Shown here in pieces: positions 38,292 to 46,636 of a DNA stretch of 64,000 nucleotides. The translations under genes and the position numbers were made by a program. Origin of the DNA: WTGU01 sp965242855 (lineage in GTDB: Bacteria > Pseudomonadota > Alphaproteobacteria > UBA828); NCBI GenBank assembly GCA_965242855.1, contig OZ251509.1:2728001-2792000 (forward strand), in the 5' to 3' direction. Numbering within the stretch: position 1 is the first letter of the stretch; the number at the start of each line of letters is the position of its first letter. The notes beneath the pieces are model-generated. The model ran no database searches, was not told the origin of the DNA, and worked only from the letters and a program-made list of their open reading frames with translations.

Positions 38292-39013
38292 TCGGCGCCG
38301 ATCCCCATATAGACCTCCCGCACCGCGGCGCTGGCCATCACCTCATGCGGCTCTCCCTCGGCCAGCTTGCGCCCGAAATTGACGACGACCAGGCGGCTCA
38401 CGATCCGCATCAGCGCGCGGACCACGTGCTCGATCCACACGATCGAGACGCCGCTCCGGTGGATCTCCGCGATGGTCTCGACCAGCGCCGCGCATTCGTG
38501 CTCGGTCAGCCCGCCGGCGATCTCGTCCAGCAGCAGCACGCGGGGGCGGGTGGCGAGCGCCCGCGCCATTTCGAGCCGCTTGCGCTCGAGCAGGGTGAGC
38601 GAACCGGCCGGCCTGTTCGCCTTTTCCAGGAGGCCCGTCCGCGCGAGGATCCCGTGGCAATCCCCGTAGCACGCCGCCTCGGAGCGGACGCCGCCGAAGG
38701 CCGCGCCGACCAGCAGGTTCTCGAACACCGTCATGTTGGCGAAGGGATGGGGAATCTGGTAGGAGCGCCCGATCCCCATCCGGCAGCGTTCATGCGCCGG
38801 CGCGCGGGTGATGTCGGCGCCGGCGAAGAAGACCCTTCCCGCGCTCGGCCGCACGCCGCCGGTGATGATGTTGAACATCGTGCTCTTGCCGGCCCCGTTG
38901 GGGCCGATCACGCCGAGCGCCTCGCCCTCCGCCAGCGCCATGCTGAAGCGGTCCGTCGCCTTGACCGAGCCGAAGCTCCTGGAGACCTCCTCCAGCGCGA
39001 GCAGCCCCGCCAT
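38288..39013 (-). CDS. livG: branched-chain amino-acid ABC transporter, ATP-binding protein LivG
   Basis: ATPase subunit, 241 residues. Walker A is GPNGAGKST and Walker B VLLLDEIAGGLTEHE. The ABC signature is divergent (LTLLERKRLEMARAL), as is common in LivG proteins. The switch His is in WIEHVVRALM. It follows the binding-protein gene by 28 bases. Confidence 0.94.
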   Translation of the reverse strand: MAGLLALEEVSRSFGSVKATDRFSMALAEGEALGVIGPNGAGKSTMFNIITGGVRPSAGRVFFAGADITRAPAHERCRMGIGRSYQIPHPFANMTVFENLLVGAAFGGVRSEAACYGDCHGILARTGLLEKANRPAGSLTLLERKRLEMARALATRPRVLLLDEIAGGLTEHECAALVETIAEIHRSGVSIVWIEHVVRALMRIVSRLVVVNFGRKLAEGEPHEVMASAAVREVYMGIGAE

Positions 39014-39041
39014 GGCTGGCGGCGAGGCCCCTCCCCACCCG

Positions 39042-40355
39042 TCAGGCGATGGGCTCCATCGCGGCGTTCGCCGGGATCGCCGGCGCCGTCGCGTTGGAGG
39101 TGATGGCGAGATCGTAGGCGAAGGGACCGTCCGGCGTGCGTCGCCACTGGCCGCCGACCAGCGGCATCTTGGCCACGTTCTTCACCGGCCCGGCACCCCA
39201 GGAAACGGGGCCGGCGACCGTCGCGAGATCGGTCGCGACGACCGCGGCCAGCACGGATTCCGGGTCGCCCACGTCGTCGGCCCGCGCCACCGCGTCGAGG
39301 GCCACCTCGAGCAGCGAATGGCCGTAGCCCACGGGCTGGCTCCACTGCTTGCCGGTCGCTTCGGTGAAGGCGGCGGCGAGCGCGGCGCAGCTCTGGCCGG
39401 TGATGCTCGAGGCGAAGGGGTGCCACGGGCTCCACCAGACCTCCGAGCTCAGATTGTGCCCGGCCTCGCCCAGCGCCTCCACCGAGGCCGGGAAGAGCAG
39501 CGCCTTGCCCACCGTCGCCGCGCGCGGGCGGAAGCCCTGCTGGGCGGACTGAGTCCAGAAGGTCGTGAAGTCCGGCGGCAGGACCACCCCGGTGACGATC
39601 TCGACGCCGTTGTCCTTGAACTCGGAAATCTGCGCCGAGAAATCGTCCGACAGGTTCTGGTAGCGGCCGGGATCGATCAGGGCGTAGCCGGCGGCGGCGA
39701 GCGGTTTGGGGAAGCCGAGCGCGGGATCGCCCCAGGCGTTGCCGTCGCCGTCGTTCGGGAACAGTCCGCCGACCGTCTTGTTCGTCTCCACCTTGCTCCA
39801 GAGGTCGAGGAAGACGGCGACCACGTCCTCGAGGCCCCAGAAATAGTGATAGGTCCAGCGGAAGCCGGCGGCCGGGTCGCCCCCGCGCCCGAAGAAGTAG
39901 GGCTGCCAGGGGCACAGGGTGGTGATGCAGGGGACTTCGTTGATCTCGGCCTGGTCGGCGACCGGGTTGGTGGTCTCCGGCGTGTTGGCCGCGCACAGCA
40001 GGTGGACCTCGTCCGAGAGGATCAGCGCGCTCGCGACCTCGGCGGCGCGGTTCGGGTTCGACTGGCTGTCCTTGACGACGATCTCCACGTCGCGGCTCCT
40101 GCCGCCGGAGCGGACCTTGCCGCCGATCGCCTCGAGGACGGAGGCGACGTTGAACTCGTCGGCCTCGGCGAAGGGAGCCAGCGGCCCGGTCCTGGGGCTG
40201 ACATAGCCGATCCTCACCGTGTCCGCCGCCCGCGCGATCGCGGGGAAGCCCGCGGCCACGGCGGCGGTGCCTGCGGCGCCGGCGATACCGGCGGTCCGCA
40301 AAACCTGGCGGCGGGTGTGGCCGGCGCGCCCCGGCTCGTGGCTCCTGCGTGTCAT
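39042..40355 (-). CDS. ABC transporter substrate-binding protein, LIV type, Tat-exported
   Basis: Periplasmic binding protein of 437 residues that heads the liv operon. The N-terminus has a twin-arginine signal (HTRRQVLRTAGIAGAAGTAAVAAG, cleavage near AIARAAD). The mature part begins VRIGYVSPRTGPLAPFAEAD, typical of type 1 periplasmic folds, with LLCAANTPETTNPVADQAEINEVPCITT. GGGGAGGAGG lies 7 bases before the ATG at 40355. The ligand is called an amino acid only from the family; the many Trp and Tyr residues leave other ligands such as amides possible. Confidence 0.9.
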   Translation of the reverse strand: MTRRSHEPGRAGHTRRQVLRTAGIAGAAGTAAVAAGFPAIARAADTVRIGYVSPRTGPLAPFAEADEFNVASVLEAIGGKVRSGGRSRDVEIVVKDSQSNPNRAAEVASALILSDEVHLLCAANTPETTNPVADQAEINEVPCITTLCPWQPYFFGRGGDPAAGFRWTYHYFWGLEDVVAVFLDLWSKVETNKTVGGLFPNDGDGNAWGDPALGFPKPLAAAGYALIDPGRYQNLSDDFSAQISEFKDNGVEIVTGVVLPPDFTTFWTQSAQQGFRPRAATVGKALLFPASVEALGEAGHNLSSEVWWSPWHPFASSITGQSCAALAAAFTEATGKQWSQPVGYGHSLLEVALDAVARADDVGDPESVLAAVVATDLATVAGPVSWGAGPVKNVAKMPLVGGQWRRTPDGPFAYDLAITSNATAPAIPANAAMEPIA

Positions 40356-40433
40356 GGCCCGCCTCCTCCCCTTCAAGATGACTTCAGGATGACGCCTGCC
40401 CCACGATAGCAGACCCCGCCCGCCCGCGCGACG

Positions 40434-40479
40434 CGATGCGACATCGGCGCGATGCGACATCGGGCGCGATGCAACATCG
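40434..40479. repeat. three tandem palindromes between the liv operon and purE
   Basis: CGATG-CGA-CATCG at 40434-40446 and again at 40450-40462, then CGATG-CAA-CATCG at 40467-40479. Each is a perfect 5-bp inverted repeat with a 3-base centre, spaced 16 and 17 bases apart. They lie between divergently transcribed genes (liv on the minus strand, purE on the plus), about 80 bases from the binding-protein start and 97 from purE. The arrangement suits operator sites for a dimeric regulator, or it is a small satellite. Confidence 0.7.
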
Positions 40480-40575
40480 AGAGCGGAGGCGACGGGGCGG
40501 GAGGTGCGGCCGGGCGGCGGCGGCACTATGCTGCGCCGGCGGCCCCGCGCCGCGCAGCGAAGAGCGGGAGACGAC

Positions 40576-41067
40576 ATGGCCCAGGCGCGCGTCGCCGTCG
40601 GGATCGTCATGGGAAGCCAGTCCGACTGGGAGACCATGCGCCATGCCGCCGAGACCCTGGACGCCCTCGGCGTCGCCCACGAGAGTCGCATCGTCTCCGC
40701 CCATCGCACGCCCAAACGTCTCTACGCCTATGCCGAAGCGGCCCGCGGGCGCGGGCTCCGGGCGATCGTCGCCGGCGCCGGCGGGGCCGCGCACCTGCCC
40801 GGCATGGTCGCCGCGATGACGCCGCTTCCCGTGCTCGGCGTGCCCGTGGAAAGCAGGAGCCTGAGCGGGCTGGACAGTCTGCTTTCCATCGTCCAGATGC
40901 CCGCCGGCGTGCCCGTCGGCGCCCTTGCCATCGGCCGCGCCGGCGCCGTCAACGCGGCGCTGCTCGCCGCGGCGATCGTCGCCCTCGCGGACGACCGGGT
41001 GGCCGGGGCGCTCGACGAGTGGCGCGCCCGACAGACCGCCGCCGTCGCCGAAACGCCGGCGCCGTGA
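40576..41067 (+). CDS. purE: N5-carboxyaminoimidazole ribonucleotide mutase
   Basis: Moves the carboxyl group of N5-CAIR to C4 in purine synthesis, acting after PurK. 163 residues from the ATG at 40576, with GCGGGAG upstream. VGIVMGSQSDWETMRHAAETL and ESRIVSAHRTPKRLYAYAEAA, VAGAGGAAHLPGMVAAMTPLPVLGVPVES and GLDSLLSIVQMPAGVPV are the class I PurE blocks. It is coupled to purK by a GTGA overlap. Confidence 0.96.
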   Translation: MAQARVAVGIVMGSQSDWETMRHAAETLDALGVAHESRIVSAHRTPKRLYAYAEAARGRGLRAIVAGAGGAAHLPGMVAAMTPLPVLGVPVESRSLSGLDSLLSIVQMPAGVPVGALAIGRAGAVNAALLAAAIVALADDRVAGALDEWRARQTAAVAETPAP

Positions 41068-42164
41068 TCGCGCCCGGTGCGACCGTCGGCATCCTGGGCG
41101 GCGGCCAGCTCGGCCGAATGCTGGCGCTCGCGGCCGCCGCCCTGGGCTATCGCTGCCACGTCTTCGCGCCCGAGGGCGGCGGCCCCGCGGCGCAGGTCGC
41201 GGCGGCGGAAACCGTGGCGGCCTACGACGACGGGTCGGCCCTCGACGCCTTCGCCGCCGCGGTCGACGTGGTGACGGTCGAGTTCGAGAACGTCCCGGCG
41301 GCGGCGCTCGCGCGGCTCGCGGAGCGCGTTCCCGTCAGGCCGGGCGCCGGGTCGCTCCGCATCTGCCAGGACCGGATCGCCGAGAAGGATTTCGTCCGCG
41401 GCCTCGGCCTCGAAACGACGGCCTACGCCGCGTTGAACGAGGCCGCCGACGCGGAGGCCGCCGACCGGGCGATCGGCCGGCCGGCCGTGCTCAAGACCCG
41501 GACCATGGGCTACGACGGCAAGGGCCAGGCCGCGCTCGCGGCGGGCCAGGGCCTGCCGGGCGCCTGGGACGGGCTCGGGCGGCGCCCGGCGATCCTCGAG
41601 GCGCGGGTCGCGATCGAGCGCGAGATATCGGTCGTCGTCGCCCGTTCGCCGAAGGGCGCCGTGGCTTGCTTCGATCCGGTCGAGAACCGCCACGTCGGCG
41701 GCATCCTCGACGTCACGCTGGCGCCGGCCGGAATCGCGCCGGAGGTCGCGGCGGCGGCGCGGGAGAACACGGCGCGCATCGCCGAAGGGCTCGACCACGT
41801 CGGCGTGCTCTGCGTGGAGCTGTTCGTGGCCCGCGGCGGGCGTCTCCTCGTCAACGAGATCGCGCCGCGGGTTCACAATTCCGGCCACTGGACGATCGAA
41901 GGCTGCGAAACCAGCCAGTTCGCCCAGCACGTTCGCGCCGTTTGCGGCCTGCCGTTGGGCTCCGCCGCGCGGCGCGGCGGCGCCGTCATGAAGAACCTGA
42001 TCGGCCGGGACGTCGAATGCTGGCCGGCGCTGGCGGCGGACCCTTCCGCCCACCTTCATCTCTACGGCAAGGCGGAGACCCGCCCCGGTCGCAAGATGGG
42101 GCACGTCACCTGGTTGTCTCCGGCGTCCGCCGCGCCGGAACCGCCGGGCTGGCCGCCCGGATGA
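41064..42164 (+). CDS. purK: 5-(carboxyamino)imidazole ribonucleotide synthase
   Basis: ATP-grasp enzyme that carboxylates aminoimidazole ribonucleotide with bicarbonate. 366 residues from GTG 41064. The N-terminus VGILGGGQLGRMLALAA, the ATP-grasp segments LKTRTMGYDGKGQ and EARVAIEREISVVVARS, and the C-terminal VNEIAPRVHNSGHWTIEGCETSQFAQHVRAV are diagnostic. Confidence 0.96.
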   Translation: MIAPGATVGILGGGQLGRMLALAAAALGYRCHVFAPEGGGPAAQVAAAETVAAYDDGSALDAFAAAVDVVTVEFENVPAAALARLAERVPVRPGAGSLRICQDRIAEKDFVRGLGLETTAYAALNEAADAEAADRAIGRPAVLKTRTMGYDGKGQAALAAGQGLPGAWDGLGRRPAILEARVAIEREISVVVARSPKGAVACFDPVENRHVGGILDVTLAPAGIAPEVAAAARENTARIAEGLDHVGVLCVELFVARGGRLLVNEIAPRVHNSGHWTIEGCETSQFAQHVRAVCGLPLGSAARRGGAVMKNLIGRDVECWPALAADPSAHLHLYGKAETRPGRKMGHVTWLSPASAAPEPPGWPPG

Positions 42165-42246
42165 CGCGCCGCCCCGCGGACGCCCGCGGGCGCTTGCGGC
42201 CCGCGTCCTTCGCTTGGTAAACAGCGCCGCCCGACCCGGGCTCCCG

Positions 42247-42975
42247 ATGCCGGAGCGAACCGTGAAGAGACGCGTCGTCCTCGTCACCCATTCCGAGCGC
42301 GCGGAGCCCGGCAAGGTGCGCGAGGCGCTGGCGGCCCGCGGCTGCGCGACGGAGGTCCGCTGCACCTTCGCGGGCGACGCGCTGCCGCCGCTCGCCGGCG
42401 GTCGCCCGCGGGGCTACGACGCGGCGGTGGTGTTCGGCGGGCCGATGAGCGCCTGCGACCTCGCGAACCATCCGTTCCTGGAACCGGAGACGGCCTGGGT
42501 CGGCGGCCAGGTGGAGGCGGACGCGCCGGTTCTCGGCATCTGCCTCGGCGCCCAGATCATGGCGCGCGCGCTCGGAGCCTCCATCTTTCGCCATCCCGAC
42601 GGCAAGTGCGAGGTCGGCTACCAGCCGATCCGGCCGGCCAGACCCGGTTGCCCGCTGTTCCCATCTCCCATCCACGCCTATCAATGGCACCGCGAAGGCT
42701 TCGAGGTGCCGCGCGGAGCGACGCTGCTGGCCACCGGCGCCCTGTTCGACAACCAGGCCTTCCGCTGCGGCCGGCGCGCCTTCGGGATCCAGTTCCACCC
42801 CGAGATGGTGCCGGCGACCCTCGAACGCTGGGTGACGAGCGAAAAGGCGCAGGCCGATCTGGCCCGCCCCGAAGTCCCCTCCCCCGCCACCCAACGCGCC
42901 GACGCCGCCCGCTACGACCCGGCGGTGCATCGCTGGCTCGACGGCTTCCTCGACCGGTGGCTGGAACGGTTCTAG
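42247..42975 (+). CDS. class I glutamine amidotransferase-like protein
   Basis: A stand-alone GATase1 domain protein of 242 residues. The nucleophile is in LGICLGAQIMARAL and the His-Glu pair in FGIQFHPEM, so the triad is complete. The oxyanion strand reads AAVVFGGPMSACD. It resembles the GMP synthase-like GATase group used on side substrates (for example gamma-glutamyl cleavage). The start at ATG 42247 is preferred over TTG 42214. Its position between purK and miaA gives no clear functional hint. Confidence 0.82.
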   Translation: MPERTVKRRVVLVTHSERAEPGKVREALAARGCATEVRCTFAGDALPPLAGGRPRGYDAAVVFGGPMSACDLANHPFLEPETAWVGGQVEADAPVLGICLGAQIMARALGASIFRHPDGKCEVGYQPIRPARPGCPLFPSPIHAYQWHREGFEVPRGATLLATGALFDNQAFRCGRRAFGIQFHPEMVPATLERWVTSEKAQADLARPEVPSPATQRADAARYDPAVHRWLDGFLDRWLERF

Positions 42976-42978
42976 GAG

Positions 42979-42996
42979 CCCGTCCGGGCGGACGGG
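42979..42996 (+). terminator. possible terminator hairpin after the amidotransferase gene
   Basis: CCCGTCC-GGGC-GGACGGG is a perfect 7-bp stem with a 4-base loop, three bases after the stop codon. There is no real T run, so it may act only as a weak or processing hairpin. Confidence 0.35.
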
Positions 42997-43165
42997 GTTC
43001 GCCCTCGCCCGTGCGGGGAACGTGGAATGCCGACGGCTGCCGTTCCGGACCGCGGGCGGGGGCGAGGGGGCGGTTCTCGCCCCGGAAGGGGAGGAGGTTC
43101 GCGCCAGCCCCGGTCGTGCCGACGGCAGCGGACCGCACGGGGCGGGCGAAGCGGCCCGAAGCGCG

Positions 43166-44128
43166 ATGTCGGAAGCCGGATCGGCCCGCCGCGGCCCTTC
43201 CCTTCTCCTGATCGGCGGGCCGACGGCGAGTGGGAAATCGGCGCTCGCGGCCGATGTCGCGGAGCGGTTCGGCGGGGTCGTCGTCAACGCGGACAGCCTG
43301 CAGGTCTATCGCGACCTGCCGATCCTGACCGCGTGGCCCGACGCCGACTTGCGCGCGCGCGCGCCGCACAGGCTCTACGGCGTGCTCGACGGGGCGCTGC
43401 GCTGCTCGGCAGGCCGCTGGCGCGCCATGGCCCTGGCGGAGATCGAACGCATCCGGAGCGCCGGCGCCTTGCCGATCCTGGTGGGCGGGACGGGGCTTTA
43501 CTTCCGGGCGCTCCTCCAGGGGCTCGCGCCGGTGCCGGCGGTGCCGGCGGCGGTGCGCGCGGCGGTCGCCGCGCTCCGGGCGCGGGAGGGAACGGCCGCC
43601 CTGCACGCCCGCCTGGCCGCGCGCGACCCCGAAACGGCGCGGCGGCTCGCACCCGCCGACACGCAGCGCGTCGCGCGCGCCTACGAGGTGCTCGAGGCGA
43701 CCGGCCGGCCGCTGGCCGCATGGCAGTCCGAACGGCACGAAGGCTATGCCGGTCGCGCCGCCGCGGTGGTCCTGGATCCGCCCCGCCCCGCGCTCTACGA
43801 ATCCTGCGACGCGCGCTTCGATCGCATGCTGGCGGCGGGCGCGCTCGACGAGGCGGCCCGCCTCCTCCGCCGCGGCCTGGACCCGAGCCTTCCCGTCATG
43901 AAGGCGGTCGGCGTGCCGGCGCTCCGCGACCATCTGGCGGGGGCCGTCCCGCTCGAACGGGCGGTCGCGCTCGGCCGCCGGGCGACGCGCCGCTACGCCA
44001 AGCGGCAGACCACTTGGTTCCGCCACCAGATGGCCGAAGGCGCCCGGCTGCCGTGTCTTTACCGACCGGAAGCGAAACGACAATCGCTCGCTCTCGTGGA
44101 GCGCCTGCTGTTGACCGGCCGCGACTGA
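43166..44128 (+). CDS. miaA: tRNA dimethylallyltransferase
   Basis: Adds the isopentenyl group to A37 of tRNAs reading UNN codons. 320 residues from the ATG at 43166. The P-loop is GGPTASGKSALA; NADSLQVYRDLPILTAWP carries the catalytic Asp and GGTGLYFRALLQGL the next block; the C-terminal ATRRYAKRQTTWFRHQ binds RNA. miaA ahead of ilvB is common in alphaproteobacteria, where the protein may affect attenuation; no ilv leader peptide with a branched-chain codon run was seen here. Confidence 0.95.
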   Translation: MSEAGSARRGPSLLLIGGPTASGKSALAADVAERFGGVVVNADSLQVYRDLPILTAWPDADLRARAPHRLYGVLDGALRCSAGRWRAMALAEIERIRSAGALPILVGGTGLYFRALLQGLAPVPAVPAAVRAAVAALRAREGTAALHARLAARDPETARRLAPADTQRVARAYEVLEATGRPLAAWQSERHEGYAGRAAAVVLDPPRPALYESCDARFDRMLAAGALDEAARLLRRGLDPSLPVMKAVGVPALRDHLAGAVPLERAVALGRRATRRYAKRQTTWFRHQMAEGARLPCLYRPEAKRQSLALVERLLLTGRD

Positions 44129-44177
44129 AGGACTATCGTCCGCCCGCCGCCGATACGCGGCGGGGCCGCGCGCCGAT

Positions 44178-44249
44178 CGTGGGAAGATCATCGCGGCGTG
44201 AGCCGTGGGGAGATCATCGCGGCGCGAGCCGCGGGGAGATCATCGTGAC
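44178..44249 (+). repeat. 26-bp tandem repeat carrying the ilvB ribosome-binding site
   Basis: Copies at 44178-44203, 44204-44229 and a partial third at 44230-44249 share CGTGGGGAGATCATCG-type sequence. Each contains a GGGGAGATCATCG (GGGAAGATCATCG in the first), and the third supplies the Shine-Dalgarno and GTG start of ilvB. The first copies therefore present decoy ribosome-binding sites. Confidence 0.7.
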
Positions 44250-46038
44250 ATCGAGTGTCGAGGAGCGCGCCCGCGTCGAGCTCGCCGGAGCCGAACTGGT
44301 CGTCCGCACGCTCGTCGACCTCGGCGTCGACGTCGTGTTCGGCTATCCCGGCGGCGCGACGCTGCCGATCTACGACGCGATCTTCCGACAGAACGAACTG
44401 CGCCACGTCCTCGTGCGGCACGAGCAGGGCGCCGTGCACGCGGCGGAGGGCTATGCCCGCTCCACGGGAAAGGTCGGCACCGTGCTCGTCACCTCGGGGC
44501 CGGGCGCCACCAACAGCGTCACCGGCCTGACCGACGCCCTCATGGACAGCGTGCCGATCGTCTGCCTGACCGGCCAGGTGCCGACGCACATGATCGGCAA
44601 CGACGCCTTCCAGGAAGCGGATACGGTGGGCATCACCCGTCCCTGCACCAAACACAACTACTTGGTGAAGGATGCGGGCGACCTTTGCCGCGTGCTGCGC
44701 GAGGCCTATTACATCGCGGGCGCCGGCCGCCCCGGCCCGGTGGTGGTGGACCTGCCGAAGGACGTCGTCATGGCCAAGGCGCCCTACACCGACGGCGCGG
44801 CGCCGGACGACGGCCCGGCCCACCGCTCCTACCGGCCCCGGCGCAGCCCCGACCCGGACGCGATCGCGCGCGCCGTCGCGCTGCTGGCGGAGGCCAGGCG
44901 CCCGCTCTTCTACGCCGGCGGCGGCGTGATCAACGCCGGCCCGGACGCGGCGGCGAGTCTCGCGGCGCTGGTGCGGCTCACCGGCTACCCGGTCACCAAC
45001 ACGCTGATGGGCCTCGGCTGCTATCCGGGGAACGACGACCGGTTCCTCGGCATGGTGGGGATGCACGGCACCTTCGAGGCCAACATGGCGATGGCCGAGT
45101 GCGACCTGATGATCGCGGTCGGCGCGCGCTTCGACGACCGGGTGACCGGCCGGCTTGCGGATTTCTCGCGCGGCTCGACCAAGATCCAGATCGACATCGA
45201 CCCCTCCTCGATCAACAAGAACGTGCCGGTCGACCTTGCCGTCGTGGGCGACGCCGGTTGCGCGCTCGACGCCATCCTCTCCGGCTGGAAGGCGCGCGGC
45301 GCGGCGCCGGACGCGGCGGCGCTCGCGGCGTGGTGGCGACGGATCGACGAATGGCGCAAGCGCGACTGCCTGCGCTACGCGCGGTCCGCCGGCGTCATCA
45401 AGCCGCAATACGCCCTCGAACGACTCCAGGAGGCGACCAGGGGGCGGGACGTCTACTTCACCACCGAGGTGGGGCAACACCAGATGTGGGCGGCCCAGTT
45501 CCTCAAGTTTGACGCGCCCAACCGGTGGATGACGTCGGGCGGCCTCGGCACCATGGGCTACGGCTTCCCGGCGGCGATGGGCGTGCAGATCGCCCATCCC
45601 GATGCGCTGGTCATCGACATCGCCGGCGAAGCCTCGCTCCTGATGGTGATCCAGGAGCTCTCGACGATGATCCAGTACCGGCTGCCGGTGAAGACTTTCC
45701 TGCTGAACAACGAATACATGGGCATGGTGCGCCAGTGGCAGGAGTTCTTCCACGGCGGCCGCTATGCCGAGAGCTACATGGATTCCCTGCCCGATTTCGT
45801 GAAGCTGGCGGAGTCCTTCGGGGCGACCGGCCTCGCGGCGCGCCGGCCCGAGGAGGTGGACGGGGTCATCGAGGCGATGATCGAAACGCCCGGCCCGGTG
45901 ATCGCCGACATCCTCGTGGACAAGGAAGAGAACGTCTATCCGATGATCCCGGCCGGCGCCGCCCACTACGAGATGAAGCTGGGGCCCGAGCACGGCGATC
46001 TCGAGGAGCGCTCGGAAGACGGCATGGTGCTCGTCTAG
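44245..46038 (+). CDS. ilvB: acetolactate synthase, large (catalytic) subunit
   Basis: Thiamine-diphosphate enzyme joining pyruvate units to acetolactate (or acetohydroxybutyrate) in valine, leucine and isoleucine synthesis. 597 residues from GTG 44245. The N-terminal ThDP domain has VVFGYPGGATLPIYDAIF and HEQGAVHAAEGYARSTGKVG (catalytic Glu), the central domain IAVGARFDDRVTGRL, and the C-terminal ThDP motif GGLGTMGYGFPAAMGVQIAHPDALVIDIAGEAS; the usual GDGS of the ThDP motif reads GEAS here. Frame and spacing fix the start downstream of the tandem repeat. Confidence 0.95.
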   Translation: MTSSVEERARVELAGAELVVRTLVDLGVDVVFGYPGGATLPIYDAIFRQNELRHVLVRHEQGAVHAAEGYARSTGKVGTVLVTSGPGATNSVTGLTDALMDSVPIVCLTGQVPTHMIGNDAFQEADTVGITRPCTKHNYLVKDAGDLCRVLREAYYIAGAGRPGPVVVDLPKDVVMAKAPYTDGAAPDDGPAHRSYRPRRSPDPDAIARAVALLAEARRPLFYAGGGVINAGPDAAASLAALVRLTGYPVTNTLMGLGCYPGNDDRFLGMVGMHGTFEANMAMAECDLMIAVGARFDDRVTGRLADFSRGSTKIQIDIDPSSINKNVPVDLAVVGDAGCALDAILSGWKARGAAPDAAALAAWWRRIDEWRKRDCLRYARSAGVIKPQYALERLQEATRGRDVYFTTEVGQHQMWAAQFLKFDAPNRWMTSGGLGTMGYGFPAAMGVQIAHPDALVIDIAGEASLLMVIQELSTMIQYRLPVKTFLLNNEYMGMVRQWQEFFHGGRYAESYMDSLPDFVKLAESFGATGLAARRPEEVDGVIEAMIETPGPVIADILVDKEENVYPMIPAGAAHYEMKLGPEHGDLEERSEDGMVLV

Positions 46039-46086
46039 CGCGGCCCGCCGCCCCGCGCCGCCGGACGAAAAGCCGAAGGAACCGCC

Positions 46087-46611
46087 GTGGAGGATCGTGC
46101 CGAACGCCATACCTTCTCCGTCCTGGTCGAGAACGAGCCGGGCGTGCTGGCGCGGGTGATCGGGCTGTTCTCCGGGCGCGGCTACAACATCGAGAGCCTC
46201 ACCGTCGCCGAGGTCGACCGCGACAAGCGCCTCTCCCGCATCAACCTGGTGACCTCGGGCTCGCGCATGGTCATCGAGCAGATCGCGGCCCAGCTCGACC
46301 GCCTGGTGCCGGTCCACCACGTCTCCGACCTGACCGAGCAGGGCCCTTACGTCGAGCGCGAACTGGCCTTGATCAAGGTCGCGGCGACCGGCGACAAACG
46401 GGTCGAATCGCTGCGGATCGCGGACATCTTCCGGGCCCATGTGGTCGACAGCGAGATCGACTCGTTCGTATTCGAGATGACCGGCAACGGCGACAAGATC
46501 GACGCCTTCATCCGGCTGATGACGCCGCTCGGGCTGGCCGAGATCTCGCGCACGGGCGTGGTCGCCATCGCGCGCGGCAAGGGCGCGCTCCGACACGACG
46601 ATCGACCGTAA
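46087..46611 (+). CDS. ilvH: acetolactate synthase, small (regulatory) subunit
   Basis: 174-residue ACT-domain subunit that confers valine feedback inhibition on IlvB. HTFSVLVENEPGVLARVIGLFSGRGYNIESLTVAEVD is the ACT domain, and ERELALIKVAATGDKRVESLRIADIFRAHVVD the second half. It starts at GTG 46087 with AAGGA about 8 bases upstream and lies between ilvB and ilvC, the usual order. Confidence 0.97.
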   Translation: MEDRAERHTFSVLVENEPGVLARVIGLFSGRGYNIESLTVAEVDRDKRLSRINLVTSGSRMVIEQIAAQLDRLVPVHHVSDLTEQGPYVERELALIKVAATGDKRVESLRIADIFRAHVVDSEIDSFVFEMTGNGDKIDAFIRLMTPLGLAEISRTGVVAIARGKGALRHDDRP

Positions 46612-46636
46612 GGAACGCCAACACGGAGACTGCACG

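Noticed and set aside
40434..40479. Short CRISPR-like array
   Set aside because: Only three units of 13-16 bases with 3-4 base gaps; there are no spacers and no cas genes.
42165..42246. Hairpin GGACGC...GCGTCC between purK and the amidotransferase as a terminator
   Set aside because: The arms are interrupted and no T run follows; support is too weak to call.
43027..44244. Upstream extension of the ilvB frame across miaA
   Set aside because: The extension overlaps intact miaA in another frame and reads low-complexity; the family N-terminus starts after GTG 44245.
44129..44244. Branched-chain leader peptide attenuator for ilvB
   Set aside because: Frames through the region show at most two adjacent Ile codons, no Leu/Val/Ile run and no terminator-antiterminator pair; the repeats explain the sequence better.
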